A DNA stretch of 64,000 nt, from NCBI RefSeq assembly GCF_963526985.1, contig NZ_CAURPW010000002.1, positions 206,696-270,695 on the forward strand. The letters are read 5' to 3'. The translations under genes were made by a program, and so were the position numbers. Positions 35,780 to 44,912 of the stretch are shown one piece after another. The notes beneath the pieces are model-generated. The model was not told the origin of the DNA and searched no databases. It was given only the letters and a program-made list of their open reading frames with translations. Numbering within the stretch: position 1 is the first letter of the stretch; each line of letters begins with the position of its first letter. The stretch comes from an uncultured Campylobacter sp. (lineage in GTDB: Bacteria; Campylobacterota; Campylobacteria; Campylobacterales; Campylobacteraceae).

Positions 35780-37246
35780 TTACAATAAAATAAGCGACGC
35801 TACCCAAACCGTCGCCATACCCACGATACCCATTATAAAGGTAAGCATCGTCTGAGTCTTGTAGCCCTGCTCCGGCGACATCTTGCTAAAGTTCGTAACG
35901 ACCCAAAAATAGCTATCGTTAGCGTGCGAAACCGTCATCGCGCCCGCAGCTATCGCCATCACCGTTAGCACCGCGCCCATCTCGCTAGTTAGCCCCAGCG
36001 CGCTCATCATCGAGCCGCTATCGGTGAAAAGCCCCATGATAGAGGCGGTCGTAGTGAGCGCCACGGTCGAGCTGCCCTGAGCGGTCTTAATGATAGCTGA
36101 GATAACAAATGGGAAAAATATGCCGACAGTGCCGATGAGATGGGCGTTTGCCTTCATAAACTCGACAAATCCGGCCTTAGCGATGACATTACCTAGCACG
36201 CCGCCTGCAGCCGTGATAAAGAGGATCGGTCCAACGATCTTTAGCGTTTCGTTGGTCATGAGGTTAAATTCGCCCAGCTTGCCCGTTTTAGCCAGCAAGA
36301 TAACGGCAAATAGCACACCCACACCAAGCGCGATTACGGGATCTCCCATAAATAATATAAATTTTACGAACCATGCCGTCGCCGATGGATCTTTTTCTAA
36401 AATGTCCGGAGCGACGAAGGCGACGAAAAACCCTTTTTTATTTAAAATATTAAAAAGAGAACCGCAAGCCATCAGCAAAATTGGCACAAAAATCGGCGCC
36501 AAGCTCAAAAACGCACAAGGCAGCTTGCCGTGCTCTTTTATGATCTCGTCGTAGCTCTTGCCCACTTCAGCTAGATCCTCTTTTAGGCTCACTTTTGCAC
36601 CGATAGTCTTAGCAAAAATATAGCCAGCGATGAGAACCGGTATCGAAACTACCGCGCCCACGGCGATGACTAGCAGTAGGTTGTGTCCCACGCCCACGAG
36701 TCCGGCGGCCGCTATCGGGCCAGGCGTCGGCGGTATAAACACGTGCGAGGTGTATAGGCCGCACGAGAGCGCGACGGCCATAGCTACGGGGTTGGCGCCG
36801 ATCTTTTCCTTTATCGCGCGGCGGATCGGATCTAGCACCACAAAGCCGCTATCGCAAAAGACCGGGATACCCACGATCCAGCCCATGATGAGCATAGCTA
36901 GCTCGGGGCGCTTGTCGCCTACGCAGCGCACGACCATATCGGCCAGCTTTAGCGCCGCGCCCGTCTTTTCCAGCGCCATACCGATGAGCGCGCCCAGGAT
37001 GATGACGATGCCTATGCTTTTAAATATCCCGCTAAATCCCTCTCCGATGATCGCGGGAACCTTGACCAGGTCGATACCCGCATTGACGACGCCTTCGATT
37101 TCGACCGGCTTAATACTCGCGATCACGGCAAGAGCCAGCGAGACGAGCATGATCGCTATAAAGGGATGAACCCCCAACTTTGAAATCAGCACGATCATAA
37201 CGACGACCGCGATGACGAAGCAGACGATGAGAGCAATACCGCTCAT
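35780..37246 (-). CDS. GntP-family permease (gluconate/glycerate type)
   Basis: A 488-residue integral membrane protein with about 12 to 14 hydrophobic helices. The conserved segments GLYTSHVFIPPTPGPIAAAGLVGV, AQGSSTVALTTTASIM and HANDSYFWVVTNFS are typical of GntP/DsdX proton symporters for gluconate and related hydroxy acids. AAAGGAG precedes the ATG. The downstream glycerate kinase suggests that glycerate is the substrate, but this is inference from context. Confidence 0.88.
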   Translation of the reverse strand: MSGIALIVCFVIAVVVMIVLISKLGVHPFIAIMLVSLALAVIASIKPVEIEGVVNAGIDLVKVPAIIGEGFSGIFKSIGIVIILGALIGMALEKTGAALKLADMVVRCVGDKRPELAMLIMGWIVGIPVFCDSGFVVLDPIRRAIKEKIGANPVAMAVALSCGLYTSHVFIPPTPGPIAAAGLVGVGHNLLLVIAVGAVVSIPVLIAGYIFAKTIGAKVSLKEDLAEVGKSYDEIIKEHGKLPCAFLSLAPIFVPILLMACGSLFNILNKKGFFVAFVAPDILEKDPSATAWFVKFILFMGDPVIALGVGVLFAVILLAKTGKLGEFNLMTNETLKIVGPILFITAAGGVLGNVIAKAGFVEFMKANAHLIGTVGIFFPFVISAIIKTAQGSSTVALTTTASIMGLFTDSGSMMSALGLTSEMGAVLTVMAIAAGAMTVSHANDSYFWVVTNFSKMSPEQGYKTQTMLTFIMGIVGMATVWVASLILL

Positions 37247-37859
37247 AACAGCTCCTTTCGGATAAATTTTGCCTAGCTCAATATTACCGAAATTTGTTTT
37301 TAAAATATCTAAATTAGATTTGAAACTTTAGTTTCATTTTATAATATGTGTAAATTCGGCAGATTAGCGGTCTCGTTTTGAGTTAGTTTTAACCTACAAG
37401 CGCGTAAGCGGAGTAATCTCGTCTCAGGCCTTTGCTTTGCTCGCAGCGACGAATATTGAATTTAAGTTTTGCGGCGATTTTACCGATTTGGCTAGGTTTA
37501 GTCTTTGCTAGCCGCCTTAAACCCGCATCTTTACGGCGCAAACGAAAAATATAATTACGCGGTTTTGGCTGAAATTTTACCGCGGGTCGGGTTTATAAAG
37601 TAGCTAAATTTTGGCGGCTAGCGCTTTAATTTCTTGCACGCTGTCGCTAAATTTTAAGGGGCTTTGGGCGGATATCGCGGACGCGGATGATTAATAAAAC
37701 AGGCAACAGGGCTAAGCGCGAGATTAAATTTATCTGAAAATTTAGCTAATTGCAGGGATAAATTTCAAAAATTTAGACCCGCAAAGCCGCTGTTTTAAAG
37801 CACCGACTAAAAGCGCGCGCTAATCTCGCCAAAGCTCTTTCGTAAATTTAGCCTACGCG
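37247..37859. other. Gap between the MFS exporter and the GntP permease genes
   Basis: About 610 bases with no convincing gene. The segment near 37270-37350 is AT-rich and probably holds the gntP-like promoter. AAATTT palindromes are frequent. No tRNA or strong hairpin was noticed. Confidence 0.45.
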
Positions 37860-39020
37860 CTATTTCTGCGCGAATTTCACGCTTGCATAGAGGTAGCTTG
37901 CAAGCCCTAGCGCGCCCAGTATCGCGCCCGCCTCGCCTATGTGCCAAAGCCCGAATCTCGTTGCGACTTGATGTCCCAAAAGCGCTCCGCCGCCGATGCC
38001 TACGTTATATATCGCCGAGTAGATCGATATCGCGACATCGGTAGCATCGGGAGCCAGCGCCAAAACCCTAATCTGCAAACAAAGCCCAAAGCCGAAAATC
38101 CCCACTCCCCAGACGAAAGCCGCGAGCAGTAGCGCCGCGTCATTCGTGACAAAAGTTTTTAATGTCAGCACCGAAGCTAGGATAAAGAGAATCGCGCAGA
38201 TCAAAAATGCGTTCGGAAATGAGCGGTAAAGCTTTGAAAAAAGCATGCTAGCGGCGATGCCCGAAGCGCCGAATGCTAGCAGGACGTAGGTTACGAAGTG
38301 GTCGCCCGCGGGGTTAAATTTCGCTACGAAGGGCTCGACGTAGCTGTAAGTCGTAAAATGCGCGCCTACGATCAAAAACGTCAGCAGATACAAAGCAAGC
38401 AACATAGGGCGCCCGGCAAGCATCGGCAGGCTCGCAAGAGAGCCCGCGCGGCGACTCGGCAAAAACGGTAAAATTTTCCAAAGAAACAGCGCCTCCGCCG
38501 CCGCAAGCGCGCCGATAGCAAAAAACGTAATGCGCCAGCCCAAAAGCTCGCCGACCACGCGTCCCAAAGGAAGCCCTAAAACCATCGCCAGCGAGGTGCC
38601 CAAAGCCAGCATGCCAATGGCCTGAGAGCCTTTATTTATCGGCGCTAGGCGCACGACGAGCGATGAGGTGATCGACCAAAAGATCGCGTGCGAAATCGCG
38701 ATGCCGAGTCGCGCTATTACCAAAACGGTAAAATTCCACGCAATGGCGGCCAGGACGTGGCTTAGCGTAAATAGTACGAAAAGTCGCAAAAGTAGCTTCT
38801 TGCGTTCGAGCTTCGATGTAAGCAGCATCAGCGGCAGCGAAAGGATACTCACCGCCCAAGCGTAGATCGTGATGATTAGCCCCGTGCTCGTAACGTCCAT
38901 GCTAAAATCCGCCGCGATGTCGCTTAGCAGAGCCACGGGGATAAATTCAGTCGTGTTAAAAATAAAGGCGGCAAACGCTAACGCGACAACTCTCGTGTAA
39001 GCGATTTTATGGACGTTCAT
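37860..39020 (-). CDS. MFS transporter, SotB-like sugar/drug exporter
   Basis: A 386-residue major facilitator protein with 12 predicted helices. FNTTEFIPVALLSDIAADF at the start, IARLGIAISHAIFWSITSSL and ALGTSLAMVLGLPLGRVVGELLGWR fit the SotB/YdeA (DHA1) group, which exports arabinose, IPTG or drugs. It stands alone, separated from neighbours by gaps on both sides. The real substrate cannot be read from sequence. Confidence 0.85.
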   Translation of the reverse strand: MNVHKIAYTRVVALAFAAFIFNTTEFIPVALLSDIAADFSMDVTSTGLIITIYAWAVSILSLPLMLLTSKLERKKLLLRLFVLFTLSHVLAAIAWNFTVLVIARLGIAISHAIFWSITSSLVVRLAPINKGSQAIGMLALGTSLAMVLGLPLGRVVGELLGWRITFFAIGALAAAEALFLWKILPFLPSRRAGSLASLPMLAGRPMLLALYLLTFLIVGAHFTTYSYVEPFVAKFNPAGDHFVTYVLLAFGASGIAASMLFSKLYRSFPNAFLICAILFILASVLTLKTFVTNDAALLLAAFVWGVGIFGFGLCLQIRVLALAPDATDVAISIYSAIYNVGIGGGALLGHQVATRFGLWHIGEAGAILGALGLASYLYASVKFAQK

Positions 39021-39186
39021 CGGTTTTCTCTTTCCAGCTTTTTAGATTTAGATTTTTGCCCTTGATTTTGGGCCAAATTTACGTTCAAGCAAGGTTTTAG
39101 TGACCGATTTTATCTTAAATTTAGCCGCAAACCGCAAACGTTTAAGATTACGCGACTAGCCCAAAGCTAGCCGGTTTTAGACAAAT

Positions 39187-39207
39187 TTAACGCTTACCGA
39201 GCGTTAA
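39187..39207 (-). terminator. Candidate terminator downstream of polA
   Basis: TTAACGCT and AGCGTTAA form a perfect eight-pair stem with a five-base loop, followed on the minus strand by AAATTTG rather than a strong T-run. It lies 11 bases past the polA stop. Confidence 0.5.
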
Positions 39208-39217
39208 GCCTAAAATT

Positions 39218-41872
39218 TTATTTCAACTCGCCCCAATCCTTCGCCACGTTTAGGCTCGTTTTTAGCGGCACGTTTAGTTTATAAATTTCTTGCATTATCT
39301 TTTGCGCCGCCGCACCGAACTCCTGCGCATAACCGTCTTGCACCTCGAAAATCAGCTCGTCGTGTATCTGCAAAAGCATCCTAGCGCGCGGACTTAAAAG
39401 CGGACGGATTTTTACCATCGCCATCTTGATGATATCGGCGGCCGAGCCCTGAAATATCGTATTTACCGCCTCGCGCTCGTACATCGCCGTTTGCATCGGC
39501 GTCGCGGTAGTAAAATCAAACAGCCGCTTTCTACCCAGTAGCGTGCGCACGAAGCCCTCGTTTTTCGCGGCCGTTTTTATCCCCTCTAAAAAGCCCTTTA
39601 TCGTAGGGAAAGCTTTAAAATAGCGCTCGATATACTCCTTTGCCTCGGCGCGCGTGATACTTACTTGATTTGCCAGCTTGCTCGAGCCCATGCCGTAGAT
39701 GAGGCCGAAATTTATACTCTTAGCCACCGCGCGGTTTTGCCCCTCGGCACTGCCAAATATACTAATCGCCGTGCGCGCGTGGATATCCTCGTCGTTTGCA
39801 AACGCCCGCAAAAGCGCCTCGTCGCGGCTAAAATGCGCAAGTAGTCGCAGCTCGATCTGCGAGTAGTCAAGGCCTACGAAGCTAAAGCCGCTTTTAGCCT
39901 CAAAGCAGCCTCGCACGTCTTTAGCTAGGCTGCCGCGAGCCGGGATATTTTGCAGATTCGGGTTTTTAGACGAGAGCCTGCCCGTGCTCGTTCCAGTCTG
40001 GATAAAGTTCGTGTATATCCTGCTATCGGCGTCTTTTTTAGCCAAATTTAGCAGCGGTTCGCAGTATGTGCTTTGTAGCTTATATAGCTCGCGGTACTCG
40101 AGTAGCTTTTCGATGACGGGATGCTCCTCGGTGAGCTCGGCTAGCACGGCCTCGTCGGTGCTGTAGCCCGTTTTTGTCTTTTTCTTTACGGGTAGTTTTA
40201 GGTGTTCAAAAAGCACCGAGCCTAGCTGCTTAACGGAGTTGATATTAAAATTTTCGCCCGTTAGCTCGTAAATTTCAGCTGTTAAAGCCTTGATCTTAGC
40301 GTCGTTTCGCAGGATCAAATTTTGCATTTTCCCCTGATTTATCGCGATACCTTCGCGCTCCATATCAAAAAGCGTGAGGATGAAAGGAAATTCGTGCTTA
40401 CCTGCAAGTGCGAGCAGCTCGGGATCAAGCAAATTTAAAAAGCTTTTGTAAAATTTGAGCGTTATCCACGCGTCCTCGGCAGCGTATTTAGCGGCGTTTT
40501 CTAGAGCCACGGACGCGAAGGTCTCGCCGCGCTTTACCACGTCTTCAAATTTGATCGTGTCGTAGTCGTAGAGCCGCTTAGCTAGCGCGTCCATGCCTAC
40601 GCTTGAGCCCGGATCCATGAGCCACGCTAGTATCATCGTGTCTTTAAAATTTACGGGCGGCTCAAGCCCCAAATTTCGCTTTACGACCTTAAAATCATAC
40701 TTTAAATTTTGCCCGATCACGCAGCCTTTGTAAATTTGCGAGATCGCCCAGGCGGCGAAATTCTTGCTCACCTGCTTCGGCGCGCCCAGATACTCGTGCG
40801 ACACGGGCACGTAGTAGGCCTCCTCGTCGTTAAAGCAAAAGCTAAAGCCGACCAGGCGGGCGTTTTGCGTATCGACGTCCGTGGTCTCGGTGTCAAACGC
40901 CACGAGCGTGTCCGCGTCTATATTTGCCAGCAGTCGCTCGATTTCATTCTCGTCCGTTAAAAGCCGCGCGTTAAAGCCGAGCTTAAAATCCGCATTTTCG
41001 CCCGCGTTTTCGCTATTTTGCAGCGCTTTTAAAAGGCGGTTTAGATCGTATTCTCGCAGAGTATCGGCGACTTTTACGAGCGGATTTTGCTCGGGAAATT
41101 CCGCCCTTTTTAGATCTAAAACGCCCGGCACGTCGTCAAAGAGCGAGGTTAGGCGCTTGCTCAAAAACGCGCTCTCTCTGCCTTCTGCTAGCATCCCGCG
41201 GATACGTTCGTTTCGCACTAGCGGCAGGTTTTCGTAGATGCCTTCTAGATTGCCAAATTCATTTAGCAGCTTTTTGGCGCCCACTGCGCCGATGCCTTTG
41301 ACGCCCGGGATATTATCCGAGCTATCGCCTGCGATCGCGAGAAAATCGCGAATTTGAGCGGGCAAAACGCCGTATTTTTCTATGCAGCTCGCGCTATCGT
41401 GATCGATCTTGCTTTGCGGGCTGTAGATGCTCACTTTACCGTCCTCGATGAGCTGATAGAGGTCCTTGTCGTGCGTTACGATACGTACAAATATACCCCG
41501 CTGCTTGCACTCCTTTACGACGCTAGCGATGATGTCGTCGGCCTCGTAGCCTTCGCGGCTCACGGCGGCTAGGCCCATTTTTTCTATCATTTCGATGCAC
41601 ACAGGCAGCTGCTCTTTTAGCGCGGCGGGCGGCTCGGAGCGGTTGGCTTTATACTCGCCCAGGATCTCGTGGCGCAGCGTTTTGCCCTTGCTATCTAGTG
41701 CGAAGATGATATAGTCGCTGGCAAACTCCTGGCGCAAATTCATAATAAAGCTAGCAAAGCCGCTCACCATGCCGCTTGGCTTGCCTTCGCGGTTTTTTAG
41801 TCCGCTCATCGCGTAGTAAAGCCTGAAAAAAAATCCGAAAGTGTCGATAATCGTTAGCGTTTTTTGGCTCAT
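39218..41872 (-). CDS. polA: DNA polymerase I
   Basis: An 884-residue repair and Okazaki-fragment polymerase. The 5'-3' exonuclease domain fills about residues 1-290 (DTFGFFFRLYYAMSGL, DNIPGVKGIGAVGAKKLL). A 3'-5' proofreading domain with an intact FDTETTD motif follows, and the polymerase domain (about 480-884) has LSSKNPNLQNIPARG, GLDYSQIELRLLAHFS, AVAKSINFGLIYGMG and the catalytic LLQIHDELIFEV. AAAGGAT precedes the ATG. It appears to be a single-gene transcript. Confidence 0.96.
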   Translation of the reverse strand: MSQKTLTIIDTFGFFFRLYYAMSGLKNREGKPSGMVSGFASFIMNLRQEFASDYIIFALDSKGKTLRHEILGEYKANRSEPPAALKEQLPVCIEMIEKMGLAAVSREGYEADDIIASVVKECKQRGIFVRIVTHDKDLYQLIEDGKVSIYSPQSKIDHDSASCIEKYGVLPAQIRDFLAIAGDSSDNIPGVKGIGAVGAKKLLNEFGNLEGIYENLPLVRNERIRGMLAEGRESAFLSKRLTSLFDDVPGVLDLKRAEFPEQNPLVKVADTLREYDLNRLLKALQNSENAGENADFKLGFNARLLTDENEIERLLANIDADTLVAFDTETTDVDTQNARLVGFSFCFNDEEAYYVPVSHEYLGAPKQVSKNFAAWAISQIYKGCVIGQNLKYDFKVVKRNLGLEPPVNFKDTMILAWLMDPGSSVGMDALAKRLYDYDTIKFEDVVKRGETFASVALENAAKYAAEDAWITLKFYKSFLNLLDPELLALAGKHEFPFILTLFDMEREGIAINQGKMQNLILRNDAKIKALTAEIYELTGENFNINSVKQLGSVLFEHLKLPVKKKTKTGYSTDEAVLAELTEEHPVIEKLLEYRELYKLQSTYCEPLLNLAKKDADSRIYTNFIQTGTSTGRLSSKNPNLQNIPARGSLAKDVRGCFEAKSGFSFVGLDYSQIELRLLAHFSRDEALLRAFANDEDIHARTAISIFGSAEGQNRAVAKSINFGLIYGMGSSKLANQVSITRAEAKEYIERYFKAFPTIKGFLEGIKTAAKNEGFVRTLLGRKRLFDFTTATPMQTAMYEREAVNTIFQGSAADIIKMAMVKIRPLLSPRARMLLQIHDELIFEVQDGYAQEFGAAAQKIMQEIYKLNVPLKTSLNVAKDWGELK

Positions 41873-42349
41873 TTTTTATCCTTTTTTTGGCCTAATTTTA
41901 CAAATTTTAGGCAAAAAGTAGGCTGATTTTTGATTTTATTTTAAAAGGACGCAAAAATATAAACGCGGATACTGGCATGCCCGCGTAAATCGGCGTAAAT
42001 TTAATCTCGCAAGCGCTTTGCAAGCACTCCGCGCTCCGCGCGATAGTCCGTGCTAGAGCCGCAAAATCACCTGCGCGCTGGGCAACTAAATTTGGGTTTT
42101 AAGCCCGAAAATCATAAATTTAAACATAAAAAAGAGGTAAATTTAGCCTATTTTGCGCGAGATATTTTAAAAATCTACAAAAATCCCCGCAGGCGCTATC
42201 AACCGACTTATCCGCCTAAATATCGCGCCAAGGCTTAGATTTTAGCGCTTTGTAGTTTATTTGAGACACTACTTGGCTAGTTTTTTAGGATATATTTTTT
42301 CTTGCCGTTGGGGTTAAAGAGTCTAAATTTACGCGCTCATAGCTCCTTG
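41873..42349. other. Gap between polA and the frameshifted remnant
   Basis: About 480 bases with no gene I can support. A 62-codon plus-strand ORF (42050-42238) has a basic, Pro/Tyr-rich end but no ribosome site or family resemblance. AAATTT palindromes occur repeatedly. Confidence 0.4.
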
Positions 42350-42591
42350 TCACGCTCTTTTTTCTATGATTTCTTGCATAAATTTTAGATGTTTTGTAGC
42401 GCCTGCGAGCAAATTTTCTAAGCCGCCGTGTGAGATATTTTTTATATCAAATGCGTCCGTTACGCCGCTTTCTCGCCGTTTATGTCGTAAATATAAATTT
42501 GCCAAACGTCTTTGCCGTGTGCAAAAATCATCGCAAATTTAGTACATGGAGCGTCCGTTTTGCTACGCTTTGTCTGGGGTGTGGTTATCTT
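42350..42591 (-). pseudogene. Frameshifted gene remnant downstream of aroC
   Basis: Two minus-strand reading frames join into one protein-like sequence. The first (42591-42460) reads ...KTDAPCTKFAMIFAHGK... then DVWQIYIYDINGEKAA before a stop. The second, in another frame (42463-42350), reads VTDAFDIKNISHGGLENLLAG, then ATKHLKFMQEIIEKRA before its stop. Neither part has a plausible start at its beginning, and the switch occurs at GCGGCGTAACGG. This looks like a real gene broken by a frameshift and cut short at the front, or one sequencing error. The family is not recognised. It begins just past the aroC stop. Confidence 0.5.
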
Positions 42592-42595
42592 GGAG

Positions 42596-43810
42596 TTAGC
42601 CGTAAATTTTCTTTAAATTCGCAAGATTTGCGCTCAAATTTAAAAGCAGCATATCGGCTGTTACTAGTCTAGCCATCGCGGTGGCTACGACGCTGCCGCG
42701 CACGCCGATACACGGATCGTGTCTCCCACGTAGTTCGCAGAGGGTATCCTCCCCGCGCACGTTTTGCGTCGGCTGAGATAAAAATATCGACGGAGTGGGC
42801 TTAAAATGCGTCTTTATCACGACCTCTTGCCCGCTCGTCATGCCGCCCAGCGTTCCGCCCGCGTGATTTGAGGCAAATCCGAATTTCTCGTCCAAATTTG
42901 AGCCGCAGCAAGCCTCGCCGTCCGCCTCGCTTTTGCATTCGTTAAATTTGCCGCCGTTTAAATTTGCTAGCTTGCTCGCGCCCTCAAGAGTAGAGTTATC
43001 CATGCCCAAATTTACGCCCGCATGCGCCGCGCTCATCGAGTCGTTATTTTCGCTGCCGCGCATCTTGCTAGCACTCACGCCCTCGCCGATCTCTACGGCT
43101 TTGACTCCGTTTATGCCCATCATCGCAGCGGCTATCGCCGCGTCAAATTTATAGTATAGCCCCTCGCCAAGCCCCGCCGGTGCGCCGCGGATCACCGTGA
43201 CGACGCTAGCTCCGACGCTGTCGTGATCACGCTTGGCTTTTAGGATTTCCTCTTTCATCGCCTCTTCGTTACCCAGCGAAAATATCTCCGAGCGCGCCGC
43301 GAGATCAAAGTCTAACCGCTCACCGCACGATATCTCGCCTACGCTCGCCACGCCGCTTTGCACGCTGACGCCAAACTCGCCCAGCAAAATTTGAGCTGTC
43401 GCGCCGCCTGCCACGCGCACGGCCGTCTCTCTAGCCGAGCTGCGTCCTCCGCCTCTGTGGTCGCGGATGCCGTATTTACGGTAGTAGGCGTAGTCGGCAT
43501 GTCCCGGACGAAAGAGCTCGCGTAAATTTTCATAATCGCCCGATTTTTGATTTTCGTTTCGGATGATGAAACCGATCGGAGTGCCCGTGCTTAGCCCATC
43601 AAACACGCCGCTTAAAATCTCGACGCGGTCGCCTTCGCTCCTTGCCGTGGCAAATTTCGAGCCGCCCGGTTTTCGTTTGTCAAGCTCGCTTTGGATAAAA
43701 TTTAAATCGATACGCACGCCTGCAGGAAAACCGTCTAGCACGCCGCCGATCGCCGCTGCGTGACTCTCGCCGAACGTCGTTAGCGTTAGTTTGCGTCCGA
43801 AGGTGTTCAC
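42596..43810 (-). CDS. aroC: Chorismate synthase with an internal insertion
   Basis: This 404-residue FMN-dependent enzyme catalyses the last step of the shikimate pathway. Family segments are LTTFGESHAAAIGGVLDG, RPGHADYAYYRKYGIRDHRGGG (split), SARETAVRVAGGA and SNHAGGTLGGMTSGQ. It is about 40 residues longer than usual: residues about 259-308, between RGSENNDSM and FGFASNHAGG, form a Gly/Asn/Ser-rich insertion with three cysteines. Start is GTG overlapping the rnc stop (GTGA). The rnhA-rnc-aroC order matches C. jejuni. Confidence 0.93.
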   Translation of the reverse strand: MNTFGRKLTLTTFGESHAAAIGGVLDGFPAGVRIDLNFIQSELDKRKPGGSKFATARSEGDRVEILSGVFDGLSTGTPIGFIIRNENQKSGDYENLRELFRPGHADYAYYRKYGIRDHRGGGRSSARETAVRVAGGATAQILLGEFGVSVQSGVASVGEISCGERLDFDLAARSEIFSLGNEEAMKEEILKAKRDHDSVGASVVTVIRGAPAGLGEGLYYKFDAAIAAAMMGINGVKAVEIGEGVSASKMRGSENNDSMSAAHAGVNLGMDNSTLEGASKLANLNGGKFNECKSEADGEACCGSNLDEKFGFASNHAGGTLGGMTSGQEVVIKTHFKPTPSIFLSQPTQNVRGEDTLCELRGRHDPCIGVRGSVVATAMARLVTADMLLLNLSANLANLKKIYG

Positions 43811-44475
43811 TTGCCCTCTCCTAAAATTTCAAGCGCGGTTTTGGCGGCTTTTTGCTCGGCTTCCTTTTTGCTCTTGCCCGCGGCTCGCGAGATCTCGCGC
43901 TCGTTTAGCATCAGCGCGATCTCAAATTCCTTCTTGTGATCGGGGCCTTTTGAGCCCACTAGTACGTATTTTGGTATCTGTGCGAAGCGCGCTTGAGTTA
44001 GCTCTTGCAGCGCGGTTTTGTAGTCTTTTACCATGCGATCGAAATTTATATCCGGGTAGCATCTCTCAAAGGCTTTTAGGCTAGCCGCGCGCACGGCGTC
44101 AAAGCCGTTTTCTAGATAGATCGCGCCCATCAGCGCCTCGAAAGCGTCCGAGAGTATCGAGGCTTTTAGCCGTCCGCCGTTATGTTCCTCGGCCGGCGAG
44201 ATGTTAATGAGTTGGCCCAAATTTAGATATTTAGCCAGCTCGGCGAAGCTTTTTTCATTTACGAGCGCGGCTCTTAGTTTGCTTAGATCGCCTTCGCTTA
44301 GGCGCGAAAATTTGTGAAAAAGATAATCCCCGATCACCAGATCCATCACCGCATCGCCCAAAAACTCGAGCCTTTCGTTGTTTGCGCCGCCCTTTACGCT
44401 TTTGTGCGTGAGCGCGGTTTTTAGCAGCTTTTCGTCTTTAAATTTATATCCTAATTTCTCTTCCAAATTTCGCAT
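43807..44475 (-). CDS. rnc: Ribonuclease III
   Basis: This 222-residue double-strand-specific endonuclease processes rRNA precursors and antisense duplexes. The catalytic signature NERLEFLGDAVMDLVIGDYLF is at residues 33-53 and a second acidic cluster is at LSDAFEALMGAIYLE. A C-terminal dsRNA-binding domain covers about 150-222 (DYKTALQELTQARF, AAGKSKKEAEQKAAKTALE). It overlaps rnhA upstream and aroC downstream. Confidence 0.96.
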   Translation of the reverse strand: MRNLEEKLGYKFKDEKLLKTALTHKSVKGGANNERLEFLGDAVMDLVIGDYLFHKFSRLSEGDLSKLRAALVNEKSFAELAKYLNLGQLINISPAEEHNGGRLKASILSDAFEALMGAIYLENGFDAVRAASLKAFERCYPDINFDRMVKDYKTALQELTQARFAQIPKYVLVGSKGPDHKKEFEIALMLNEREISRAAGKSKKEAEQKAAKTALEILGEGK

Positions 44476-44912
44476 TATTCGCCTTTTAAGCTATTTTTTA
44501 TCTTTACGGCTTGCTCGCGCGCCATCTCGTCGCAAAGCTCGTTTTGCGGGTGCCCGGCGTGGCCTTTGACCCAGATCGCCTCGACCTCGTGCGGCTCGCT
44601 AGCGGCTAGATATTCCTGCCACAGCGGGATGTTTTTTACGTTTTTAAAGTTTTTCTTCACCCAGCCCTCTAGCCACGCATTTACGGCGTTTGCGACGTAT
44701 GAGCTATCGGTGTAGAGCTTTACGCGGCAGGGCTGTTTGAGCGCCTTTAGCCCCTCGATCGCCGCTCGCAGTTCCATTTGATTATTCGTCGTGTGCGCCT
44801 GCCCGCCGCTTGCCGTTTTTTTGTGTTCGCCGTACTCTAGGATGTACGCCCAGCCGCCGGGACCAGGGTTATCCAGACACGAGCCGTCGCTAAAAAGGCA
44901 TACTGTTTTCAT
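44475..44912 (-). CDS. rnhA: Ribonuclease HI
   Basis: This 145-residue enzyme cuts the RNA strand of RNA-DNA hybrids. The catalytic carboxylates lie in LFSDGSCLDNPGPGGWAYIL (Asp), MELRAAIEGL (Glu), KLYTDSSYV (Asp) and the C-terminal NELCDEMAREQA (Asp). The length is typical. Its stop overlaps the rnc start as TAATG, and the upstream TPR gene runs 23 bases into it. Confidence 0.95.
   Translation of the reverse strand: MKTVCLFSDGSCLDNPGPGGWAYILEYGEHKKTASGGQAHTTNNQMELRAAIEGLKALKQPCRVKLYTDSSYVANAVNAWLEGWVKKNFKNVKNIPLWQEYLAASEPHEVEAIWVKGHAGHPQNELCDEMAREQAVKIKNSLKGE

Noticed and set aside
42050..42238. 62-codon plus-strand ORF with a Pro/Tyr/Arg-rich end
   Set aside because: No ribosome site, no recognised relatives, and it lies in AAATTT-rich spacer DNA.
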